From Devosia subaequoris (lineage in GTDB: Bacteria > Pseudomonadota > Alphaproteobacteria > Rhizobiales > Devosiaceae), in assembly GCF_014197055.1 (NCBI RefSeq), contig NZ_JACIEW010000004.1:124001-188000 (forward strand): 64,000 bases of DNA, read 5' to 3'. The notes below the pieces were generated by a model, which was not told the DNA's origin, did no database searches, and was given only the letters and a program-made list of their open reading frames with translations. A program made the position numbers and the translations under genes. This document shows, piece after piece, positions 57,764 through 64,000 of this stretch. Every line of letters begins with the position of its first letter. Within the stretch, counting starts at the first letter, position 1.

Positions 57764-60700
57764 ACGATCGTGGCGATTTGGTCGTGCCCAGCGACACCAG
57801 CCAGAGCCAGGCGCTGGCCGGTAATCCGGAATACTCGATCTGGGTGGAGGCCAATGCGGGGTCCGGCAAAACCTTCGTACTCACCACTAGGGTGCTGCGC
57901 CTGCTGCTGGCCGGGGTCAAGCCGCAATCGATCCTTTGCCTGACCTATACCAAGGCGGCGGCGGCCGAAATGCGCAAGCGTGTCGGCGCCAGGCTGGCCG
58001 CATGGGCGGTCGCGGATGCGGCGGTGTTGCGCGAGGAGTTGACAAAGCTGACCGGGCGAGACCCGGATGGGCGGCTGCTTGAGGATGCCCGCACGCTGTT
58101 TGCCAAGGCGCTCGAAACCCCCGGTGGGCTGCGCATTCTGACCATTCACGCCTTTTGCGAGGCGGTGCTGCACCGTTTTCCCATCGAAGCGGGGGTGCCG
58201 TTCGATTTTGCGGTGATCGAGGATGACCGGCGGGCACAGATGCTGCTGGCGGCGCGTGAAAGCGTACTGGCCGATGGGCTGCGCGGTGGGGAGAACGCAG
58301 AGGCGGTCGAGACCCTGTTCACCCTGCTGAGCGACAGCGCCATTACCGATGCCATCGGGGCGGCATTGGCCGAAGGGGCCAAGCTCAAGCCGGTGCTGGC
58401 CGATATCGACGGCGCCAAGGCGCGGCTGCGAGCCGTGGTGGGCGTGACCGGCACGGCGTCAGAGATTAAAAGGGAAATCGTTACGGCCAGCGCACTGACC
58501 AAGTCCGTCTGGCAGGAAATCATGTCGAGCTTTGACGCCAACCCGGCGGGACGGCGCTTTGTCGACATGGTGGCCCGGCTCGACCCGGACCGCTTGAGCG
58601 CCCACCAGCTTTGCGACCTGTTTGTCACCGAGGACAAGAAGAAGGTCAAGCATCCCCGCGCGCGCCTGCTCAACGCGGCCCAAGCGAAATCCAAGCCCCA
58701 CTTGCAAGCCTTGCTGGAGGGCGAACGCGAGCGGATCTTTACGCTCGATGGCCAGTTGTCCGGGGCGCTGCTGGTGGAGCGCAGCGAAGCCGTGCTCGAC
58801 GTCGTGGCGGCAATCGCGGTGCGCTACGAGACCGAGAAACGCCGCCATGCACTGCTCGATTTCGACGATCTGGTGGACAAGCTGGGCGACCTGTTTTCCA
58901 ACCAGGCGCTGGGGCCGTGGGTGCAATACAAGCTCGATGCCGGTATCGACCATATCCTGGTCGATGAGAGCCAGGACACCAATGAGCAGCAATGGCGCGT
59001 GGTCAATGCGCTGGCGGACGAGTTCTTCTCTGGCGCCGGCGCCGTGACGCGACCTCGCTCGGTATTCGCCGTGGGCGACCAGAAGCAGTCGATCTACTCC
59101 TTCCAGGGCGCGCAGCCCGTGTTGTTCGGCGAAACCGGGCGACAGATGGCCCGCCGCGCCGGCGAAGCCGACAAGCCGTTCCGGCAGGTGCGGCTGCACA
59201 CCAGTTTCCGCACGCTAAAGGGAATTCTCGACGCGGTGGATCGGGTCTGCTACCGCGCCGATATCCAGCAAGCGCTGCTTTCGGATGACAAGGTCATTCA
59301 TCAGCCGGCGCGCAGTCAGCCGGGCGGCCATGTGGTATTGTGGCCACCAGTGCAGGATGAAGAGGTCGAGCGCGACACCAGCGCCTGGCCGCGCGTGGCG
59401 GTGGAGGCCGAGCAGAGCGCCAACCGACAGGTGGCCCTGCGCATTGCCCGGGAAATTCGGGGCTGGAGCGAAAGCGGACGGGTTCTGGCCGAGCGGAACA
59501 GGGTCGTGCGCGCCGATGACGTGCTGATCCTGGTGCAGAAGCGCGGACCACTGTTCAAGGAGATCATCCGCGCCCTGCGCAGCGAGGGCCTGCCCACGCC
59601 GGGCGCCGACCGGCTGGCGGTAACCGGCCATATTGCGGTGCTGGATTTGCTGGCACTGATCGATGTGCTGCTCAATCCGGCCGACGACCTGCAACTGGCC
59701 GCCCTGTTGCGCTCACCGCTGTTCGACCTTAGCGAAGACGATCTGTATGCCGTTGCCCGGCCGCGGGCTGCGGGTCAGACCTTGTGGTCGGCGCTGTTTG
59801 CGGCGGACGGGGAAGCGGCCCGGGTGGCTGGCGAGCGTTTGGGGCGCTGGCGGGCTGCGCTCGACATGGAGCGGCCCTTCGAATTTCTGGCCGGCGTGCT
59901 CTATGCCGAAGGCGGGCTCAAGCGGTTCCATGCCCGGCTGGGCACGGAAGTGGACGATGTCCTGACCGAACTGCTCGAACTGGCGCTGACCCATGAGCAG
60001 GGACCGCAGCCGTCGCTGCAAGGTTTTGCCGCCGAAATGCGCCGCCGTGCCGTGACCATCAAGCGCGAACTGGCCGAAAGCGGTGGCGGCGTGCGGGTGA
60101 TGACGGTGCATGGCGCCAAGGGGCTGGAAGCCCCGATCGTGATACTGGCCGATGCGACCGGCAAGCCCAACGGCAACCAGACCGGTCAGGCCGTCTATGC
60201 CATCGACAAGGCCCCCGGCCCGCTGCTGCTGCATGCGGCCTCAAAAAGCCAGCATGTTCCGGAGACCGCACAATTGCGCCAGGAAATCGATGCCGTACGC
60301 GACCGGGAATATTGGCGCCTGCTTTATGTTGGCATGACCCGGGCCGAGGACGAACTCTATGTCACCGGGCCGCTGGGGTTGAAGGGCAATCTGGCAGGCA
60401 CATGGTATGACGCCATAGAAACGGGGCTGGACGGGGCGTTGCATCCGGTGATGGACGAGAATGGCGAGACCGTCGCACGGGTCTTTCCCGGATCACCGCG
60501 CGCCGAATTTCAACCGGCTTTGGGTGAAGCGATCAGCCAGGCGCCTGAACTGGTGCTGTCCTCGGTGCCGCCACCGGTAAAAATCCCCGTCGTGGCGCCA
60601 AGCAATGCCGCAAAAGCAAATGGAATCCCGCATCCGCTGACCACCAAGGCCGATGCTTTGCGCGACGCAGAGGCGGCCCGCAAGGAAGGGCTGGCGCTGC

Positions 60701-61191
60701 ATGCCCTGTTGCAGCATCTGGGCCGGGTGCCACCCGCCGAGCGGGACCGCGTGGCCCCTCGGGCACTCGAAACCCTGCTGCCGGATATGACGGAGCACTA
60801 TCCGCGCATCTCGGACAAAGCGCTCGGTATTCTGGGCAATGGTGCCTTTGCCAGCCTGTTCGGACCGGATAGCCGCGCCGAACTGCCCTTCCGCGTAAGT
60901 GCGCTGCGGGCGGGGCAGGAGATCTGGCTAAGCGGGAGGATCGATCGAGTCGTGGTTGACGACTCAGGTGTGCTGGTGGTGGACTACAAATCCGACGCGT
61001 CGGTTCCCGAAGGAGCGGACGGCGTGCCGGGGAACTATCTCACCCAGCTAGGATTGTATGCGTTGGTTGCAGGTCAGCTTTTCCCCGGGCGGCCAGTGCG
61101 CGCGGCAATCCTGTGGACAGAGTTGGAATCATTGATGAAATTGCCGGACGAGCTGCTTGCTGCAGCTTGCGCGGAGTTCACCCTGCGGTGA
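57760..61191 (+). CDS. addA: Double-strand break repair helicase AddA
   Basis: From ATG 57760 the protein has 1143 residues. It is a UvrD/RecB-type helicase, with Walker A ANAGSGKTFVLTTRVLRLLL (residues 31-50), HILVDESQDTNEQQWRVVNA, and RVMTVHGAKGLEAPIVIL. The C-terminal nuclease domain has VLVVDYKSDAS (Asp1075, Lys1077). It overlaps addB by 4 nt. trxA follows. Confidence 0.96.
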   Translation: MNDRGDLVVPSDTSQSQALAGNPEYSIWVEANAGSGKTFVLTTRVLRLLLAGVKPQSILCLTYTKAAAAEMRKRVGARLAAWAVADAAVLREELTKLTGRDPDGRLLEDARTLFAKALETPGGLRILTIHAFCEAVLHRFPIEAGVPFDFAVIEDDRRAQMLLAARESVLADGLRGGENAEAVETLFTLLSDSAITDAIGAALAEGAKLKPVLADIDGAKARLRAVVGVTGTASEIKREIVTASALTKSVWQEIMSSFDANPAGRRFVDMVARLDPDRLSAHQLCDLFVTEDKKKVKHPRARLLNAAQAKSKPHLQALLEGERERIFTLDGQLSGALLVERSEAVLDVVAAIAVRYETEKRRHALLDFDDLVDKLGDLFSNQALGPWVQYKLDAGIDHILVDESQDTNEQQWRVVNALADEFFSGAGAVTRPRSVFAVGDQKQSIYSFQGAQPVLFGETGRQMARRAGEADKPFRQVRLHTSFRTLKGILDAVDRVCYRADIQQALLSDDKVIHQPARSQPGGHVVLWPPVQDEEVERDTSAWPRVAVEAEQSANRQVALRIAREIRGWSESGRVLAERNRVVRADDVLILVQKRGPLFKEIIRALRSEGLPTPGADRLAVTGHIAVLDLLALIDVLLNPADDLQLAALLRSPLFDLSEDDLYAVARPRAAGQTLWSALFAADGEAARVAGERLGRWRAALDMERPFEFLAGVLYAEGGLKRFHARLGTEVDDVLTELLELALTHEQGPQPSLQGFAAEMRRRAVTIKRELAESGGGVRVMTVHGAKGLEAPIVILADATGKPNGNQTGQAVYAIDKAPGPLLLHAASKSQHVPETAQLRQEIDAVRDREYWRLLYVGMTRAEDELYVTGPLGLKGNLAGTWYDAIETGLDGALHPVMDENGETVARVFPGSPRAEFQPALGEAISQAPELVLSSVPPPVKIPVVAPSNAAKANGIPHPLTTKADALRDAEAARKEGLALHALLQHLGRVPPAERDRVAPRALETLLPDMTEHYPRISDKALGILGNGAFASLFGPDSRAELPFRVSALRAGQEIWLSGRIDRVVVDDSGVLVVDYKSDASVPEGADGVPGNYLTQLGLYALVAGQLFPGRPVRAAILWTELESLMKLPDELLAAACAEFTLR

Positions 61192-61361
61192 TCGGGCTTG
61201 TTGCAAGGCTGGACTCTCACCAGCTTTGGGGGCAAACAGACCGCCGCTTCCGGACCGGCGCCCAGCGGGCGTTCGCCGGGAACTGAAATACGAAAGCGCT
61301 TCGCATGGTTCCGGTCTGGGGCCAGCGTGTCAGCCGCCAAAGTACAAAAGGCATGAAAACC

Positions 61362-61685
61362 ATGACCAAAGCCGTCTCCGAAGCCACTTTTAGCCAGGAA
61401 GTCCTGAGCTCCAATGAGCCCGTGCTTGTCGATTTCTGGGCGGAGTGGTGCGGCCCCTGCCGGGCCATCGCCCCGGTATTGGACGAGCTTTCCTCCGAGC
61501 TCGAGGGCAAGGTGAAGATCGTCAAGCTCAATGTCGATGAGAATCCCGGCATTGCCGCCCAGTATGGCGTGCGTTCGATCCCGACCATGATTTTGTTCAA
61601 GGCTGGTGAGGCCGCCGATATGAAGATCGGTGCCGGCACCCCCAAGGCAGGCCTGACCAAATGGCTTGAAGGCCACGCCGCCTAA
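61362..61685 (+). CDS. trxA: Thioredoxin
   Basis: The 107-residue thioredoxin has the active site [19 protein letters not shown] with Cys30 and Cys33 and the cis-proline segment [13 protein letters not shown]. It reduces protein disulfides in the cytoplasm. ATG 61362 lies 10 nt after AAGG. ATG 61353 is only 1 nt from it and is less likely. addA-trxA order is common in Rhizobiales. Confidence 0.96.
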   Translation: MTKAVSEATFSQEVLSSNEPVLVDFWAEWCGPCRAIAPVLDELSSELEGKVKIVKLNVDENPGIAAQYGVRSIPTMILFKAGEAADMKIGAGTPKAGLTKWLEGHAA

Positions 61686-61714
61686 GCCGCGAAGCGCAGC
61701 TTACACTGCTTGAG

Positions 61715-61746
61715 AACACCGCTGGATCGATCCGGCGGTGTTTTTT
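61715..61746 (+). terminator. Intrinsic terminator after trxA
   Basis: AACACCGC (61715-61722) and GCGGTGTT (61735-61742) form a perfect 8-bp stem with an inner GGATCGATCC palindrome. It is followed by a T6 run (61741-61746). Confidence 0.93.
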
Positions 61747-61823
61747 GTTCGGCGGTCAGCCCGCCAGGTCGAGCACCCACATTCCGGCCACGCCCACCTG
61801 TACCAACCTGTTCAGGTTCCGCT

Positions 61824-63551
61824 ATGGCTGATAAGCCAGTGGGAACGATAACGATAAATATGTCGAGGAGCCCCCAATTGGCCGCCATCGATCTTTCCGC
61901 TGCGCCGTTCAACCTCGATGAGGAGGACACGGCCTGGGTTCATGCCACGCGCGACAGCCTGTCCCCTCGTGACAAGCTGGCGCAGCTTTTCGTTCTGTTG
62001 TCGCGCGAGGCGCCGGAGGAGGCGCTGGACGCAATTCGGGCCTTCAAACCCGGCGGCATTACTCGCATCTTTACGCCCGAGCTGGCCGATGAAATCGCGC
62101 TGATGCGACACATCAACAGCGCCGGACCGGTGCCGATGACGGTCAGCGCCGACCTCGAGGGCAGCCGCATGAGCCTGCCTTTCGGGACTGAAGTGCCTAA
62201 CCCGCTGGGGCTGGCGGCCATTGACGATGTGGAGGTCACCAGCACGATTTCGACGCTGATGGCCGAGGAAGCCCATGCCGTGGGGCTCAATTGGAGCTTT
62301 ACCCCGGTCATCGACATCAACAAGGCCTTTCAGAGCGCGATCGTGGGCACGCGCTCTTATGGCGACGATGTGGAGCGCATCGAGCGCCATGCGCTGGCGC
62401 AGATTGCCGCTTTCCAGAAACATGGCGTGGCTGCAACGGTGAAGCACTGGCCCGGCGAGGGCTATGATGATCGCGACCAGCACCTCGTGACGACGGTCAA
62501 TCCGCTGAGCCTTGCCGAATGGGAAAAAACCTTCGGGCGGCTTTATCGCGCGGCCATCGAGGCGGGGGTGATGAGCGTGATGTCGGCCCATATCGCCTTT
62601 CCTGCTTTTGTACGCGAGCTCGATCCCGAGGCCGGCGCCGAGGCTTATCGGCCGGCCACCCAGAGCGTTGTGCTGAACCAGACGCTGCTGCGCGAAAAGC
62701 TCGGCTTTAATGGCCTGATCGTTTCGGACGCCACGCCCATGGCCGGGTTCGGCGATTGGGGCCCGCGCGAAGAGACCATCCCGCAATGCATCATTGCGGG
62801 TTGTGACGTGATCCTGTTCTCCGACGACCCCAATGCGGACCTGATGTATCTGGTCAAGGCGGTGGCCGATGGCCGGCTGAGCCAGGAACGGGTGGACGAG
62901 GCGGTGACGCGCGTATTGGCCCTCAAGGCAGCGGTGGGGCTGCACAAGGCAGATCAACCAGAGCCAGCGCTGGACAGTGCTGAAATGATCATGGCGCGCT
63001 CGACCAGCAAGCAGATTGCCAGCGCAGCTAGCGCGAAAGTGCCGACCCTGGTCAAGGATGTGACAAAGCTGCTGCCACTGACCCCGGCCAAACACAAGCG
63101 CGTGCTGATCTTCTCGACCGGGGCTGTACAACCTTTTGCCCCGGAGCCCCTGCCGCTATCCCTGCCGGATCTGCTGGCGCAGGAGGGGTTCGACGTCACT
63201 GAGTACAGCGAAGACATGCAGGTCAATCCCAGAGACTTCGACCTAGTGCTGTATCTGCTGGCTGAAGAAACTCTGCTGACACGGCAACGCATCTTCCTCA
63301 ACTGGCGAGCCCTGACAGGCAATGTGTTTGGCGCCATGAAGCGCTATTGGCATGATGTGCCCACGCTGATGGTCTCGCTGGGCTATCCCTATTATCTGCA
63401 CGATGCGCCGCGCGTGCCCACCTATGTGAACGCGTATGGTTCGAACGAGGAGATGCAGGCGGCCGTGGTCGAATGCCTGCTCGGCCGCAAGCCATTTGCC
63501 GGCAAGAATCCGGTCGACCCGTTCTGCGGCAGCGACCAGGGGAAATATTGA
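61824..63551 (+). CDS. Glycoside hydrolase family 3 protein
   Basis: The protein is about 575 residues. The GH3 N-terminal barrel has TVKHWPGEGYDDRDQHLVTT, a variant of the KHFPGHG motif, and the nucleophile region FNGLIVSDATPMAGFGDWG. A C-terminal GH3 domain follows. It would release sugars such as glucose or N-acetylglucosamine from beta-linked substrates. No signal peptide is seen, so it is probably cytoplasmic. The start is ATG 61824 (AGG about 7 nt upstream) or ATG 61860. Confidence 0.87.
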   Translation: MADKPVGTITINMSRSPQLAAIDLSAAPFNLDEEDTAWVHATRDSLSPRDKLAQLFVLLSREAPEEALDAIRAFKPGGITRIFTPELADEIALMRHINSAGPVPMTVSADLEGSRMSLPFGTEVPNPLGLAAIDDVEVTSTISTLMAEEAHAVGLNWSFTPVIDINKAFQSAIVGTRSYGDDVERIERHALAQIAAFQKHGVAATVKHWPGEGYDDRDQHLVTTVNPLSLAEWEKTFGRLYRAAIEAGVMSVMSAHIAFPAFVRELDPEAGAEAYRPATQSVVLNQTLLREKLGFNGLIVSDATPMAGFGDWGPREETIPQCIIAGCDVILFSDDPNADLMYLVKAVADGRLSQERVDEAVTRVLALKAAVGLHKADQPEPALDSAEMIMARSTSKQIASAASAKVPTLVKDVTKLLPLTPAKHKRVLIFSTGAVQPFAPEPLPLSLPDLLAQEGFDVTEYSEDMQVNPRDFDLVLYLLAEETLLTRQRIFLNWRALTGNVFGAMKRYWHDVPTLMVSLGYPYYLHDAPRVPTYVNAYGSNEEMQAAVVECLLGRKPFAGKNPVDPFCGSDQGKY

Positions 63552-63604
63552 ACCTCGGCTGCGTATCGCACCTTGCGGTGCACGGCCAGTCGCATAGCGC
63601 TGGT

Positions 63605-63656
63605 GGCCTTCTTGCCTGAGTTCGCTCCACCGGAGCGAATTTGCCTTCGGCCCGGC
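63605..63656. repeat. 52-bp direct repeat, copy 1, with internal hairpin
   Basis: The unit starts GGCCTTCTTGCCTGAG and ends TTGCCTTCGGCCCGGC. It contains the stem TTCGCTCC-ACC-GGAGCGAA. Copy 2 lies 79 bp downstream and differs at two bases. The preceding bases (GCATAGCGCT) are also partly repeated. Confidence 0.8.
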
Positions 63657-63683
63657 GCACCGCCTTTCGCGCACAGCGCTCAC

Positions 63684-63735
63684 GGCCTTCTTGCCTAAAT
63701 TCGCTCCACCGGAGCGAATTTGCCTTCGGCCCGGC
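63684..63735. repeat. 52-bp direct repeat, copy 2, with internal hairpin
   Basis: This copy repeats the 63605 unit with GAG changed to AAA after GCCT, which extends the hairpin by one pair to ATTCGCTCC-ACC-GGAGCGAAT. Both copies lie between the GH3 gene and pncB and may belong to a dispersed extragenic palindromic family. Confidence 0.8.
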
Positions 63736-63772
63736 TCGAAGCTACAAAGCCCGGCGCGCTTTGGGGACACTG

Positions 63773-64000
63773 ATGGCCACCTATACCGATATCGCCCGCC
63801 GGGTTTACAACCACACCTTCAAGCTCGATCCGATCGTGCGGAGTCTGCTGGACACCGATTTCTACAAGCTCTTAATGCTGCAGATGGTGTGGGGGCTGTA
63901 TCCCAAGGTCGAAGCGACGTTCAGCCTGATCAATCGCACCAGTTCGGTGCGGCTGGCCGATGAAATCGACATCGATGAACTGCGCGCGCAACTGGACCAT
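63773..64000 (+). CDS. pncB: Nicotinate phosphoribosyltransferase, N-terminal part (runs off the window)
   Basis: The 76 visible residues match Pnc[21 protein letters not shown], then [16 protein letters not shown]. The enzyme makes nicotinate mononucleotide for NAD salvage. ATG 63773 follows GGGGA. The 3' end lies outside the window, so integrity cannot be judged. Confidence 0.92.
   Translation, partial: MATYTDIARRVYNHTFKLDPIVRSLLDTDFYKLLMLQMVWGLYPKVEATFSLINRTSSVRLADEIDIDELRAQLDH

Overview
The window is a high-GC (roughly 60-65% by eye), densely coded bacterial chromosome segment. Gene families and local gene order point to an alphaproteobacterium of the order Hyphomicrobiales (Rhizobiales), plausibly Devosia-like. 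Signs are miaB-phoH-ybeY-corC, a YlxR-L7Ae fusion between nusA and infB, lptCAB-rpoN-hpf-ptsN, an Hsp20-DUF1150 pair, sppA-ihfB-lapA-trpFBA-accD, murU-like-addB-addA-trxA, and a TIGR02300 protein beside cmk-rpsA. It is mostly core genome. I see no prophage, insertion sequence, CRISPR array or secondary-metabolite cluster.

Layout, left to right. 1-3350: the end of a LysR-type regulator, then a 971-residue FAD/Fe-S D-lactate-type dehydrogenase. 3500-8320: minus-strand tRNA/rRNA maturation block (corC, ybeY, phoH, miaB) interrupted by a plus-strand secreted protein. 8400-14200: small acidic protein, HWE-type sensor kinase, rpsO, pnp, L,D-transpeptidase. 14350-21010: minus-strand islet of two unknown genes (one frameshifted), then rimP-nusA-ylxR-infB. 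21130-24880: flavin reductase, secreted PepSY-like protein, HxlR regulator, trmB, metK. 25130-30580: RNase D-like gene, lptC-lptA-lptB, rpoN, hpf, ptsN. 30660-34660: DUF1150 and Hsp20 genes, glycosyltransferase, chemoreceptor. 34850-43460: secreted protein, rpmI, rplT, pheS, an ASCH-exonuclease fusion, pheT, folC, a YcaQ-like glycosylase. 43590-47600: tRNA-Ala(GGC), TIGR02300 protein, cmk, rpsA, acetyltransferase. 47650-53990: sppA, ihfB, lapA, trpF, trpB, trpA, accD. 54050-64000: MurU-like transferase, addB, addA, trxA, a GH3 hydrolase and the start of pncB.

The genes mainly serve translation (rpsO, rpsA, rpmI, rplT, infB, pheST), RNA maturation and decay (pnp, nusA, rimP, ybeY, phoH, miaB, trmB), envelope building (lptCAB, L,D-transpeptidase, MurU-like), nitrogen/phosphotransfer regulation (rpoN, ptsN, hpf), tryptophan and fatty-acid synthesis, and double-strand-break repair (addAB).

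The most interesting points are regulatory or architectural. They are: an RpoH-type promoter plus a ROSE-like RNA thermometer ahead of hsp20; a near-perfect sigma-54 promoter ahead of rpoN itself; a 9-4-9 palindrome over the metK promoter; an ASCH-DEDDh exonuclease fusion wedged between pheS and pheT; a frameshifted two-gene islet at an apparent inversion junction that splits the nusA-infB/rpsO-pnp cluster; and an AccD whose zinc-ribbon cysteines are all gone. I found no strong evidence for a wholly new defence or metabolic system.
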